Of a stretch of DNA of 64,000 nt, positions 23,061-36,477 are shown piece after piece. The translations under genes and the position numbers were made by a program. The stretch lies in assembly GCF_905475345.1 (NCBI RefSeq), contig NC_066610.1, forward strand, positions 654,950 through 718,949. Reading direction: 5' to 3'. Origin of the DNA: Vespula vulgaris. Its lineage: Eukaryota; Arthropoda; Insecta; Hymenoptera; Vespidae. Under the pieces are notes generated by a model, which ran no database searches, was not told the DNA's origin, and saw only the letters and a program-made list of their open reading frames with translations. Each line of letters begins with the position of its first letter. Positions within the stretch are counted from its first letter, which is position 1.

Positions 23061-24214
23061 ATTTTCATTTATGAATGCTTTTCGAGCGAAAAAGGAGATG
23101 GCGATACTCACTATTACTGCGGAATTAAAAAAATGAGACGGTATCCTATTTGTTAAATGGTTGAATTCTAGCCTTCCACGCATCTCGTCACTTCTGTTTT
23201 AAGCGGTCGTTATGAAATATACGAAAAGTATGTTGGAGCATTGACGCTATTAAAATGGAGTTGTTGAAGATCGTTGGCACCGGAAATAAGAAAAATTCTT
23301 GCTAAATTTGATTATACGTAAAAAGTTATAGAAACATATTTTTATGTGTCAAAAATTATTACTTACATGCAAAGAAGATTTACTGAAGTGGGTAATTAGC
23401 AAATAGAATCATATTTTATTATGGCAAAAAACACGACTCAAAAAGAATATGCTATTCGTTATATCGATTACGGCGTAATCGATTAATAATTATTTCTGAC
23501 AATAAACTAAGTATTCGACTTGAAAATTTTTTATTTCTTATGTTAGAAGGAGCACGTACACACGTATAGATATTTATATATACCATGAGACGTCAATAAT
23601 ATGTTAATTAATAACATAAATATAAAATATATTAGACGATACATATACATGTTTTGATAATATAAATTAAATTTGAGTTGATATTTAAATACAAAATTAA
23701 TGTGTGTCTATGTGAATAGCAATTAAAAAATCTCATTTTTATAATAATTTTATAATGGAGGACATCTATTGAAAAATTAAAATTATATTTCAATATAATA
23801 TAAATTTAATACGTATATATATTTAAATATGAATAGAATTTAAAATTAGACTTATATATATTCACAATATATATACTTCACTTATATATATTCACTTATA
23901 TATATACAAATAACAAATTATAATTTTAGTAATAATCATGTTAAAGAAATATTCAATCTTATTCTAAGGAAACAAAACTTTTTCTTTATATCGAAATATC
24001 CTGACACAATTCAAATCTGGGATACACGGAGTCATTAAACTATGTGTGTATACACGTTCAGTCTATAAGAAGGTGTTAGATTTAACAAACACACGTTCAA
24101 TTACAACTACGTTTTTAACTTTAACGTGAATTAGTAAATTACATATGTCTTCCAACAGCATAACGAAGAATGTCTTCTTTTTTCTATCTTAATATTTTCT
24201 CGATTTTCCGACAG
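23061..24214. other. Spacer before the membrane-anchor exon, unit II
   Basis: Holds a partly open + strand piece at about 23219-23305 (RKVCWSIDAIKMELLKIVGT, also in units III and IV) and then AT-rich DNA with TATA repeats. No gene can be defined. Confidence 0.3.
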
Positions 24215-24411
24215 TGAACATATTAACTGGAGTAGCAATTTCGGCTATCATCATTGAGTGCAGTGTATGCGCTGCATTTCATTGTAAATACAAAACGGAA
24301 TCTAAACATAACCGAAATAGTCGTACGGTTAAGTTACAATCATTCATTAAAGTTAGAACATTAGAAAGAGACAAAAAGCATGTAGATGATCAACTGGAAT
24401 GTCCTACCTAA
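24215..24411 (+). CDS. Membrane-anchor and tail exon of unidentified protein, unit II
   Basis: After a polypyrimidine acceptor (CGATTTTCCGACAG) it reads NILTGVAISAIIIECSVCAA, FHCKYKTESKHNRNSRTVKL, QSFIKVRTLERDKKHVDDQL, ECPT and TAA. A hydrophobic stretch of about 20 residues followed by cysteines and a basic, polar tail is the pattern of a single-pass membrane anchor with a cytoplasmic tail. I cannot name the family. No ectodomain exon was recognised upstream, so it is probably the last exon of a broken or very fast-evolving gene. It is convergent with Or-B. Confidence 0.45.
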
Positions 24412-24566
24412 CCGAAAATTCGAATAAGCTTGTACTTGTTTACACATTTTAAAAGTGCTGAAAAAAAATGTTGAAAATTTATAAAAAAAGAAGAAACGGT
24501 ATCGTCGGTATCTGATAAACGTTGGTTGTTTATTTTTCCGCGGAATATGAAGATTGCATTTTACAG

Positions 24567-24850
24567 AAGGATAATGAAATGAAAAATTGGGACCTGGATC
24601 TCTACTGCTTGGAAAATGATATCCGATTCGTCAATCGATTGCAATGGCTGTCGTAGTCGTCCGGCGCTAATTCTCGTCGAAAAAATATCTAAATGTATAC
24701 AAAGCAAAGACTTTTGAAAAACTGGGAAACGATTATTCAGACCGTAAAGCAATTAGTTCGACAGATTCGTTGGATTTTAGAGATCCATTTGTCAAAAACT
24801 ACGATGTCAACTTGATATTAGACTCAACTACCGACCCTACTGTCGACTGA
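24567..24850 (+). pseudogene. Tail exon with shared frameshift, unit II
   Basis: Reads KDNEMKNWDLDLYCLENDIR, FVNRLQWLS, stop; then in the other frame KKYLNVYKAKTFEKLGNDYS, DRKAISSTDSLDFRDPFVKN, YDVNLILDSTTDPTVD, stop at 24848. Acidic, polar, no membrane segment. Family unknown. Confidence 0.4.
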
Positions 24851-25491
24851 ACTTCGTTATCGATATAAAGTACATTTAAATTCGAACCTTCAAGTATATA
24901 AGTATGTATTTTACAGATTTTATTATAGTAATTTTTCTTATTAATTAGATCGAACAATTACGTTTTAATAAGACCGATTATAGTTTTATAAATTTTACAA
25001 AAATTTTCGAGTGCAACATGGTTTTAATCTAATCCGAATCGAAATTTTTTATTTCTTAATGAGTTATTAATAAAAAATTGTAATGTTACGTTCCACTGCG
25101 CTTCTAACATTGTTTTTATGGAAAAATTTTTGAATTCCCGAATATTATTTGAAAAAGTTATTGAAACAATACTTTGCTCAGAAAGATGAAAAATATTTGA
25201 AAGTATCAATAAGGAAATTTTGCCTGAAGTATTGGAGTAGATGATAAATTTAAAACAATAGATACATTTTTCAATAAAGTTATTTGTTACACCATGAAAG
25301 ATGTGTTACATACATTTCTTTCTTTCTTTTTAAATTGAAACTGAACAATTTGTTTAGCAATTCCGAAATAATTTTAATTCAAATAATGTGATTATATGCT
25401 TTTATTGCAAACTATACATTTAACATTTGTACAGAAATCTCAGCTACATTTCAATACTTATTATTCTCAATAAATTATTAAACGACTTCAT

Positions 25492-28400
25492 TTATTGAGC
25501 AGTCCGTAGAAAGGATAAGTATGCCATTGATTTATTAATTATCTGCAAAATTTAAAAAAAAATGATAGGTTTTAATTCTTTTGAACACAACAAATGTTTA
25601 AACTATCGAAAATATCTTAAATTAAATAAGAAATTAATAAATAATAACTATCAACAAAATATAATACTTTTTTGCAAAGTTCAAACAAGCAAAAAATATT
25701 ACAAAAACATTTAATATCAACATAACATTTCATATTGATAAATGATAAAAAGTTAATAAATCAAAACGATTAATTATAACAGACAAACAAAAATAAAAAT
25801 TTCAATAGGCAAATAAAACTGTCGAATGATAACTGCAAAGAAAATACACGAGAGAAAAGTAAAATCTATACAGAAAAAGTAAAATCTATACTCTTAAAGA
25901 GATCTTAATCAATAGATAATGACTAAAAAATAAAGACAAGCGAATTCTTGCAAATTTATGACACTTATGAATTAAAGATTAAAAGAAAAAGAAGAAATAT
26001 TAATAATAATAACTCACGTCGGTAAAAGTGCGCACAGACAAAACTGAAAACTTCGCGCAAGTAAATTTCAGTGGTTTACTAGTACGCATCATGCATATCC
26101 AAATTGATTTCATATCTATTATGGATAGCTCGTACCAGTCGCAAAAATAAAGCTCATCACACAAGTTCGAGCTCTGGTTTAAAGAAAGAAAAAAAATAAA
26201 AAAGAGAAAGAAACAAAATCGTATTAATCAAGGATTAAATTGAATTTTAGATTGAATTGCAATTAAATAAAAATTCAATTAATTACTTCCGTGAGGAGAG
26301 ATTCTCCCACGTAGCAATAAATCAGTAATTTCCACATCAAGAGAAACGCATACACAACATATGTCATTATACCTCCTGTTTCGGTGGTTGCTAAACTCTA
26401 AACAATTAAGAATTAATTATTAAACATGAATGTAGTTCGATTCGAGTGACGTATACGTACGGAGAGCATTCTGTAACTCGATATACAGAGTAATATCGTT
26501 GTTCCAAATAAATGTTGACCGATAATGAGGTTAAAACTATCCTCCAGCAAATCCGCTAATCTGAAACAGATACGAAGAAGATAATTAATTTTTTATAATA
26601 ACATCTTCCCCATATTAAAAGAAAAAGAATTTGTTCCAACGTGAAATAGTATTAATGCGTGTTAATGTTAAGAATTATGAGACGCGTTTCATTTCTGTGC
26701 TTGCCAAGGAACGACTTTAAGGGATAAAACAATTCATTGGAATTTTTTGCGGAAAAGTGGAATGTTAAGAATTCGTTGTAATGGAAAAAACATATTCAAA
26801 CAATTTTAAAAAATTTATTCAATTTTAAATTCAAAATAATGTGACCAAAAAGTGACTTAAAGGGTTAAAACGATCATCTAGAATTTTGCTATTCGCGATA
26901 CAATATAAATAAAAATAAATTGAAATAAAAAAACTGTATTTTTATACACACACTAAATTATGTGAAATACACGCTAATGCCGATAATAAAATAATATTTC
27001 CATTTTGGATGTTGGAAGAAAGAAGGCAACGCAGAAAACATTTTCGGAATTTTAGCTTCGGGTAAATCTACGAGAAAATCCATGATCTCTGAAATTTTTC
27101 TTATAATTAAAATCTCGTTAATAAAAACCTATATTATTAAAAACAATTATACTAGACAACAAAACTGTATAATTCTTTTTTGTAATGCAATTATATCAAA
27201 TCTCTAAGAAAAAAAGAAAAAATTACAAAAAAATCATATCCATGAAATTTTGTTTATTTTTAGAGAAATCGCACGTCCCATAATTCATAGCCTTCACGCT
27301 TTTGTACCGTTTGAAATTAAAATAAAAAAGATTTCAATAAGTAGATGTATCGTTATAAGTTGGAGACTTTAATAGGAGAAGTGATCAATCACCTTATCAA
27401 CCGATGATGTCCAAGAATTATTTTTCGAATTGCCTTCCGAGGACCGTCGGCATCATTTAAAATATTCTTAACTTTACACTTCAATACGGCCAATTGACCG
27501 GTGAGATGAAGACCAGTAGTAATAAAGAAACAATCAGTTCCCAAGTAACCAGAAACGACCATTATTATACGTATAAATTCGTGTACGCACCCAAATACAT
27601 AACTTTTTTTATCGTACGGTTCCACTAACGGCTTTATTTTATAAGGTAATATATATTCCGTTGTAGCATTTTTCATAACTGCGTTAAAAGATAATACGGA
27701 TTTAATAAAATCATTTATTAATGTTTTACCTCTTCACATTTTTATCATTTGATCAGAGATAATAAATATAAATTTAGATAGTAAATATATATATACATAT
27801 ACAATATATGTACGTACGTATATATATATATACATATATATTTATGTATATATGGATATATATATATATACATATACACATACATAACTATATACATATA
27901 TGTGTGTGTCTGCATATGCGTAGTTATATGTGTTACTTATTTTTGGATTTTTCTTTTGTTTTGTGATATTTTTAAGAAATTTTTTATCTTGATCAATAAC
28001 AAATGAATACATTTTGTTAATTAATTATAATTTTGTGACTATTACCCAATATCATATTTGGTATGACAATTCTAAAATAATAGGAAAAAAGCAACAACGT
28101 TGTCCAAGGAAACATAATGATGACCATTCTAAAAGAAATATTGTTATATTTTAAAAAAACCGATTTCTCTTCATGGTTTTGATAATTATCAGCTGTGTAA
28201 TCCCCTTTAGTTTCGACCAGAAATAGTGACAACGGACGAGACTTTACTCGTAACACTAATATCTTCGTCAACGCCGTTACTACAGCCATATTTTCCATTA
28301 CGATAGCGAGAACGTAACGAAAAGTTTTGATGGACCTTATCACATCTAGTAGTGCTAATATATTGAAAACAATGCCATAAATTATATAGGATATGCATAA

Positions 28401-28493
28401 ACTTTCGCGAACTTCCAAAGGCCAAATTCCTGTCATGTAAAGCAATCGTCTAGTGAATGTTATCGATCTGAGTGTTTTAGAGAAATCTGTCAC
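25492..28493 (-). CDS. Odorant receptor B (7tm_6 family), six recognised exons, open
   Basis: Paralogue of receptor A with identical architecture. Exons on the - strand: 28493-28046, 27678-27393, 26560-26461, 26397-26287, 26173-26018, 25542-25492. Every exon has the same length as in A (448, 286, 100, 111, 156, 51 bp) and no stop, giving 383 residues. Landmarks: TGIWPLEVRESL, EYILPYKIKPLVEPY, LEDSFNLIIGQHLFGTTILL, YCYVGESLLTE, CDWYEL, AYLSFLRTAQ. It differs from A at many residues in exon 1 and is more diverged from A than C is. The first exon again starts with GTG after a CAG acceptor. The sequence matching A's candidate start exon (around 28620-28655) has GTG instead of ATG, so the initiation site is unresolved. 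It ends convergent with the + strand tail pieces, about 640 bp away. Confidence 0.9.
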
Positions 28494-29033
28494 CTGAAAA
28501 AAAGAAACAAAGAGTGATCATTATAATAAAAATAAAAAACATTCGACTGAGTGCTGCGCTAAAATGCAAAAGAGAAAGTCACGAATAAACGACTTTTACG
28601 ATTAGAATAAAATGACAGAAATTAGAAAAATCTTTCACCCAACAAAAAATAATAATAATAAAATATAAAAAAATATGACACTTGATTCAGTATTGGCGTA
28701 TAACAAAACCAAAGAAAAGAAAAAGAAAGTTACAAATAATTGGCTTTTACGGTAAATTTAAATTAGATTAGATTACATTACATGGAATCATGTGGATATC
28801 ATTCTTTAAATAGTTCTTCAATTTTGTTGAAATTTAAAACAGAAGATATGTAACTGTCTCCATAATATATATAAGTGTTCTGTAAAATTTGTATATATAT
28901 ATTAATAATTTTGTATTCATTTCATTATAAAATTTGTATTTCTGTAAAATATGTAAGTACGTAAAATTTGAATGGAAACTGTTCAGCCATCTCGTTAATT
29001 TTAACGATTGGGATATACATGGTCATATTACCG

Positions 29034-29255
29034 CTATTTGTAAAATTCTTTACCGCTTTGTAAAATATCTAAAAATGAACGTTCGATAATCAATTTGAAA
29101 TCATCAACAGTATTTTTCGCAATGATACTGAAAACAACCAGAAACATTACAAAAGTATATATGTCAACAAGATCAAATATTCGATCCAAAAAGGCATGAT
29201 CAAATAAATAAGTGGCATATATATTGTTACAAAGTTCTACATGAATACAAATCAA
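29034..29255 (-). other. Unassigned open frame upstream of Or-B
   Basis: A 73-codon frame on the - strand with GTG-like context: HVELCNNIYATYLFDHAFLD, RIFDLVDIYTFVMFLVVFSI, IAKNTVDDFKLIIERSFLDI. It has one likely membrane segment. The matching DNA upstream of Or-A (12020-12250) has an in-frame TGA and a frameshift, and it is deleted in units III and IV. It might be a remnant receptor exon, but I could not align it to a known Or segment. Confidence 0.25.
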
Positions 29256-29813
29256 GACCAGTTCCTACATCGATAAATATTATATATTAATTTACGAACA
29301 TTTATATATTAAACATTTACACAATTATATATTAAATTTACGAACATAAAATCATATGAAATATCTAACATTCTATAGCAGTATGTAGAGAAAGTTCATC
29401 TCGAAAGAAAAAAAATATTTGAAAAATTACATCGTTTTTATTTAAATTGCATACTTTTACAAATAATCATAATTAAAAATAAGTATTTTATAAAATATAT
29501 AGTATATCTTCTTTTTGTATCCAATAAATAATCTGTAATATATTAACGAATTTATTCCTTAAATACTTATTACCTAGATATTTAGTAATGGGTAATAAGT
29601 ACTAGTAATAATTTTTATATTTGAATAATTAATAATAGCTATTAATAACAATTATTATTTTACGTACCACTTACTAACTAATTTACCAAAATCGATCAAT
29701 TATTATCAATATATTAATTTTATATAAATTATCTATCTGTATAACAAACAGTTATCAATTAGTCCTTCAGTAAGATAAAAATTCTCTTAATAACATCTAT
29801 AAGTAAAATGGAA

Positions 29814-29964
29814 ATTAATATCACGGGTAATAACACGATGATGTAGTAAAAGATGATGAGGTAAAAACCTCGTAAAAATACTGAAGTTAAGTAATATTAT
29901 TCAATACTTGAATGGGTGATCGCTTGGGAACACCATATGTCGTTCACGTTTTAATTCTCTTTTT
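29814..29964 (+). pseudogene. 5S rRNA-like relic, unit II
   Basis: Same relic, offset 16,996 bp from unit I. Reads TACTTGAATGGGTGATCGCT then TGGGAACACC, closer to the canonical box C than unit I (GGGTGA kept). Followed by the same T-run. Confidence 0.6.
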
Positions 29965-31596
29965 TATTTTTTTTATCCACAACAAAAATCACAATAAAAT
30001 ACCCTAAGTCATCGTACATCACCCTCCACTAGTCTGTACTAGGCCTAAATTGCCTGTTTCTTTGAAAGCAATTCTACTTCTTCACAAAGCGAAGAAACTG
30101 AATTCTGTCCTTCGCTGTTATAGTTTTCGCTGTGAATTTATGACGGTGTGACACGAAGTATAAAGCGTCTAATTATATCGTTTATATTTATATTGGCAGG
30201 TTTCGTCAATGTGTATGTTATATAGTGATTCTTGTGACAAGACCAATGACTCCGCGACAGTTTAAAAAAGATTAATTGATGGTAAATATTAACCAACCGT
30301 ACAACACTCTCTTCATTTTGCCGCGCCATTTTATCGTCGCACGACATCCCAGCTAAGACTAGAGATCTTCAGTTTCTTTTAACACTTTTACAAAAGGAAA
30401 GACGTGGTCGGCAAGTTGAAAGAATTCTCATCGAAGGTCTATTTTTATTTTTTTTTAATTGTCCTTTGTTATATTTATACCATTTATATCGTTTAATCGT
30501 TTCATTTTTATTGAGAGATAAGGAATATAAAGTGAACAAAGTAAATCGGGCAATTTCATTTTCTTTAATTTACGAAAGACGAACACAGTAGTAAAGAGTT
30601 ACCGGACGGTGATAGTACTTCAAACAGCTATGTTGAGCCTGAAATAATATTATATTCCGAATCCGTCAGAATCTATAAAAGATATATTGTTCCAAGAGAC
30701 CAACTAATATCTCGAGTTAAAACCATTCAATAATTTATAGAAACATTCTACTTTCCGTTATACCGGAAATTTAATGACTTGACTTTTCTTATGTAACTCT
30801 CTATACTTTTCGTCGTAACCAAATATTTTCCTTATCTATAAGAAGATATTAAACAAGTATAAGTCACATAAGATAATAATTAACCAGGTTAATTTTACGT
30901 GAAAAAATTAATTTTACAAAAAATTATTAATACTTTCGTTTATAACTTTTTTCCAATCATAGAAATAATTGATATGTATTTCGTCTAATGTTAATCCCAA
31001 TTAAAAGAAATAAATTTGGCTAAAAATTCGTTTTTTACCTCTTACGAGTTGCTAGTTGCAAAATAAAATCGAAAAGTATACCAATTTCAATAGTCGACTT
31101 TATCCTCTTGTAGCAGATTTGCACAACAAAATAAAATTGCGTAATATATTGCATAAACCTTGCGTAATATACGATATATATCTCGAAAATTGTATACTTT
31201 TCTGAATTTGCGGATTCGGAATCTTCTCTTATAACTTATACATCTTTATTATAATGTACAGGTGCATCACCCACACTTCGTCCATACGTGTTCTTTTTGG
31301 CGGGCTTCAATTGTCTCTTGAATTGAAAGTAGAGTCTAGTGATGTGTTCTCATTGGTTGCTTTATAGCTTTGTGATTGGTCAACTGTGCGTATTTCGCTT
31401 TATATTGGTAACGCGAGGATCATTACATCAAATATCTGCTAGTATTGTTGCGATTATATGTGTGTGAAAGAGGTTGCTATTTATATTTGGGGAAAGTATT
31501 CTTGAATAACGTTACTGTTTAATTTATACGTTCATAAGATTAATTAAGAGATTAAAAACGATTTTCTCGAGTAATTATTGAACAAACGTATCTTTT
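29907..31596. repeat. Homogenised spacer block, unit II copy
   Basis: Partner of the block at 12911-14600. A - strand frame of 69 codons inside it is not kept in unit IV and is not considered a gene. Confidence 0.75.
31266..31466 (+). promoter_or_regulatory. Promoter-like block with paired ATTGG boxes, unit II
   Basis: Identical to unit I by eye across the block; ATTGG at 31352 and 31375. Confidence 0.4.
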
Positions 31597-31916
31597 TCCT
31601 AGATCATTAAATTTACTTCGGTATTATCTATGATAAAGTGTAGAAAGTGCCATTTAATAAGAAGGTAACCTTGATTTTTTATTGTAAAATAATATCTGCA
31701 GTTTTAATTTTGTTTTTGTTTTACTTTTTTATTTTTTCCATTTAATTAATGATGGAGAAGGAATATTTTTCCTGTTTATGATGTGAATGCAATTTTTCCT
31801 CTTTTAACTTGGTTATGTTTTGATTCTTATTAATTATTATATTTGACTATGACAAATGTTTGAGAACGTAAAAAATAAAGCAAATCGGTACTACAGAACT
31901 TATCTTATTAGTTCAG

Positions 31917-32625
31917 AAGTTGCTAGCAAAGTTAGGATTGGAACTTCATTCAATTCATCAACAACACACTTCTATATCTTCTACATCTTCAAATTTCTAA
32001 AAAATAAAACTAGTGAAGTCTGATCAAGTGTATTCAAATAAGACTATGTAAGTTATAAATATATTAATATAATTATAAATCTGAGTATTCTCAATTTGGT
32101 ATTAAAAGATTTTATAATCTGTAATTTGCAATAGAGGAAGAATAAATATCATTAAAGAAGTAGGTAAAAGAAATGCGTTCGTTTATACAGTTCAATAATT
32201 TTTCGTACAAATTGTATAAGCCATGAGCAATATTTTAAATCAGATAAGTTTAAGGATAATGAAAAGAATGGAAACATGGCTTCGATGGAAAGGCCACAAC
32301 TTCAGAAGAAAACCTGTTTCAAGGATTGTTTTTCGATGGAAATATCATTGAAGCTTGTCTCCTAAATAGCACCATTAAAGAACTATTACAATTTCATGGT
32401 CAAGACATACGATTCAACGAATGTAACATAAATGTTATCAAAAAAGCTGTGTGATAACCTTCTTCTATATAATATCAATGGATGAGAAACTGCTTTCAAA
32501 TTTTTCTTGAAGCGATTGATGTAAATATGTAATATTTTAAGCAAAGCTTTATATACAAGAATTCTTTACCTGAGCCTGTTACATGGACTGTAAGACCACT
32601 TTACAGAGTTTTTACTGAAAAGTAA
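31917..32625 (+). other. Conserved + strand block of short open fragments, unit III
   Basis: After GTTCAG it reads KLLAKLGLELHSIHQQHTS and ends in TAA at 31998. Relative to unit II it has three extra codons (a repeated TCT-ACA motif), an in-frame length change. Further on come NSTIKELLQFHGQDIRFNEC with NINVIKKAV, and finally NSLPEPVTWTVRPLYRVFTE, ending in AAG TAA at 32623. No family recognised. Confidence 0.35.
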
Positions 32626-33320
32626 ATTTTTATTTAATCTATGTTCCTCACAATTTCCGAAAAGCTTTATTTTTTTTAACATATGATTCGTTTTATCAGC
32701 AACTATTTAGGTTTATTTTAACTTTTCTATAGTTCATTTATAACATTTTCTAATACTAAATCACTAAAACTATAGCGAAATAGGTAGAAGCGAAGTTAGA
32801 AACTGGAGCAATAAATTTATAAAGTATATATAAGTAACCTGTGTGTTTAATAAGTAACAATTTTTTAAAAAATGGATCATGAATTTCACAAATTTAGCGT
32901 TGATGGGATAGGTCGTTTGTAAAACAACATATTTTATCATTTTCTATTTTGTACTGCTATTATCTTTTGCTTATATTTGGAATTCGAAAGTGTGTGTATT
33001 TATTATTTATAATTTCCAATCGTTTTGAATAATATGAAACGAAATTGTAATTATAATGAATTGCAGTATTGGAGTTGCATCTTTGGAGATAGTTTTTTTA
33101 TAATAAAGTTGTGAATATGAGCGATAAAACGAATCCAGAAAATTATTTAGAAACGTATCATTTTATTAATATAACTCATATAACCAATCTAATACTAGAA
33201 GTGAATTAAAAAATTTCATGTATAAAGAAAAGAGAAAATATGAAAATCAGTGAGTATGATAGAGAAATAGAGAATACTATATATACGTTTACGTTTATAG
33301 ATTGATTTGTAGAAGTAGAA

Positions 33321-33473
33321 ATGACAGAAGTGCCGATAATAGAGTATGAACAAAAAATAGTCTTTAGGAATATCATGAATCTCTCACTCATTCAGGAGTT
33401 TTACTATGGTGAAAATATATTCATTATAAAACGAACAGGATTTATCGGAAAATTTTCGATCGATTTATTATAA
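33321..33473 (+). pseudogene. FAR N-terminal fragment, unit III (3' truncated)
   Basis: Open from ATG but cut short: MTEVPIIEYEQKIVF, then LIQEFYYGENIFIIKRTGFI, then GKF. The homology stops near 33455 where spacer sequence normally found more than 600 bp further on begins (compare 2671 onward in unit I). The frame ends in TAA at 33471. It shows the KR-for-TGG replacement in the NADPH-binding motif. Confidence 0.6.
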
Positions 33474-36217
33474 ATGCTCATCTATATATTTAAAATAATG
33501 ATAAATTATTAGATTTACAATTATTTTAATTAAAATTCTTAGTTTTTGTATTAATCGGTTTAATACTAATCACTTATATTAGGTATTGATAATTTATTAA
33601 TATTGATCATTAAGTTATTTAAATAACTGATTAAAAATATTGACTCAGTAAATGGAAACTTTTAGACAAATTTATTTAATCTAAAGAAGTTTCACTTTTA
33701 TCATGTGTTATGTATTAATCGTGTGTACTGCATTAAATAATCATTCGAGAAAGAAAGAAATAAAATAGGGTGTACTAATTGAGAATTTACGGAAGATTTG
33801 TCATTATGTATAGAACGTATTAAAAATGACGAATGGATTACAGTATACATCCAATAATTGGTAGTTCTTATTTTAGAATTGAGAACACTCAATATATTAT
33901 CAAAAATATTATCGAAAGACAGGAAACTTTCAGCTATATTCTTTGTCTGTTGTAAGTCAATTTCAAAATTTTAATTTAACGATTCTCTCGTTTATCGATG
34001 TAATTTTCAACTATTCGAATGGAAACATCGAATATATAAAAAAAATTAACAAAACGCGTATTCCAAATATGAAAGAGGAAACGTTACGAAGACGAGTAAA
34101 ACGTTGACTTGTGAGGATCTCCGATCAAAATTCGTCCTCTTGTATCGTAATGAAATTCGTTGGCTTGTATGAAAAATTTTCAAATAAAAATTCTGTAAGT
34201 AGTACATCTAATTCCAGCTTTATCATTGATATGTTATTTAAAAAGTTTACAAACATTGAACAGATATTAAAAAAAGGAAAACATCGGTTATATATATTCA
34301 TTATAATCGATCAAAGTGAATTTTTATTCGATATAATAAATAATATAATCTTTTTTCGAAATATTTTTCAAATTGTCTATAATACTTCATCTTGAAATGA
34401 ACGATTGTTGATGAGGATTCAAAACCAATCTTTTTTCGATACGAAGAAAATTGAACATGTAGTATACTATTTGGAAAAATGTGATTAAAAAAATGATTAC
34501 CTTTCATTTTCGTGTTTATTTGTAAATGACAACTAGAAATCATTTGGATCAAGAAAAGAAAGAAAGAGACAGAAAGGGTTTCGTTAAACTTGTTCAGAAT
34601 TGCTCATATATTTCACATAAAATGTGAAATTTTATTGTCGGTAAAAATGCTATAAAAAATTTTACTCTAAAAAATCTTCTCCTCAACTACTATTTATAGT
34701 CATATCATGAATTACATATATTATTCTCAATTTATTATACTTTACTATCAGAATAAGTATTTTTAATTTACTTTTGCAGCTTGATATTGTAAATTTACTA
34801 TCACAAATTTATTCATAAGTTCATACATTTTTTAATGATTAATTCATTATTAAAATGGAATTTATTTTTTAGGAAATAAATTTAATATCACACAATAATA
34901 CATAGTATATACATAGTTTACACCGTCAACGTAAAAGTACATAAGTTATTTATTGTATTTAAGAATGAATTTTAATTACTAGTGAAACGGAGCACGCAAT
35001 AATGACTTAAAGAAAAAATTAAGATAAAAAGAAGAAAAGAAAGAAAAATAAAAATAATTTATAAATAGAATAATAATAATAATAATTTGAATTGAATCCT
35101 TGTATATCCGAAATGTACAAAATGGCGTCCATTCGATCATAAATTCTATCATGTTAAAAAATATTTTTAATTGAATAATTTTTAAATCGAATTTTTGAGT
35201 CGAATCGCATTAAAATAGAATAATTTATCGAGAATATGAAAATATTTTTGAATGTCGAAAATTGTTAATAAACTGAATTATTTCGTTTTTTGCAAAATGA
35301 TGTTCGATTTATTAAAACACCAATTTTTCGTTTTAAAAAATTCCGTTTAAAAAATGGTTGAACTGATTCCATTGTTGAACAATTTTGTCAAACATTTGCG
35401 AAATTAATTTGTTTTCAAATTAATGCGAATTGCTTCTCGTGATCTATTAGATTTATGAAATCTTTATATGATAAAAAAGAATCTAAATTAGACAGTATAA
35501 GAGAATATATCGATTATAAACATAAACTAAATAAAGAAACGAATCAAATCTTAATATAATGTAACTTATCAACATCATAAATATAATATAACTATATTTA
35601 CTCAAGTAAGAACTTTCTCTATTCTTCTATACAAAATTTTTTGTTTAACAATTACAAAAACGCTATAAAAAATAATCTAAAAAAAAGTCTACGTACATAT
35701 GGATTAAAAATGTCTTTTAATAATTATAAGTACTTTGAAAATTTAATAAATAAAAATTTTTTTATGTCTACAAATATGGAAAAAATGATAAATATGAAAG
35801 AAGAAAATAGATGAATGGAATTATAAATAGAAGATGAGAATAGCAGAAGAATGAGAGAATAATATTGAAATAATAATGATTAAAAAACAAATAACCTAAG
35901 AAAAGAATTTACTACGCGGTCTGTGTAGATGACTAAGTAACTTTCCTCTTGTTTTTTATTCTTTTTAAATAAACGTGAAGAATAAGTCTAGAAAAAGAAG
36001 AAAAATAAAGGAAGCGTCGACTTAATTGATTAATGAAAAAAGAATACAGACAAAAAACCAAAAAAAAAAGAAATAAAAAGAAAAGATACAGAAGAAAATT
36101 ATTGCATCTAAATATTCTTTCGTTTAAAGTGCGAATAGGAAGCAAAAGAAAAAGTGAGGAGAGAAGATAAAATTTTCATATCTTACTTTCATAACTGTAT
36201 TTATTGCTCCTTCGTAG
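33474..36217. other. Long AT-rich spacer, unit III
   Basis: Contains an open + strand frame of 94 codons at 34111-34395 (RISDQNSSSCIVMKFVGLYE..., FIIDMLFKKFTNIEQILK). Unit IV keeps 76 codons of it; in units I and II the frame is broken by stops. Probably chance in AT-rich DNA. Confidence 0.3.
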
Positions 36218-36366
36218 GAGGATTGCTCGTGACTAACGATAATAGTTCCCTGGATTCTCCTTCGAATAGTTATCGATCGTTGCCAAGTATGAAAGGCAGA
36301 CAGAGAGAAAGAGAAAGACAGAGAGAGAACTTATCTTTGAAAGTTTATTTCCAAGTCACCACATGA
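36218..36366 (+). other. GLLVTDD exon-like piece, unit III
   Basis: Reads GLLVTNDNSSLDSPSNSYRS and LPSMKGRQRERERQREN, TGA at 36364. The GA-rich run that is a microsatellite in unit IV is here still a short AGAGAAAGAGA stretch. Unknown family. Confidence 0.35.
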
Positions 36367-36477
36367 ATTTAACTTAAACTCGTACCATTCATTATCCTTC
36401 TCTCTTCTTTCCGGAGTAATGTATAATTATGTTCGGTCATAAGTTAAAAGTTTAAGACGGATAATGTCTCTTTGAAA

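Larger units (their letters stand above)
14482..31477. repeat. Composite tandem unit II
   Basis: Second and longest copy, about 17 kb. It is longer than the others because it keeps the ATT microsatellite and lone Or exon module, a nearly complete + strand spacer and the membrane-anchor exon, and it gained a 194-bp duplicate of its own FAR fragment. Its 3' part (29907 to about 31600) is almost identical to unit I (12911 to about 14600) without gaps. Its receptor (Or-B) is the most diverged of A, B and C. Confidence 0.8.
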
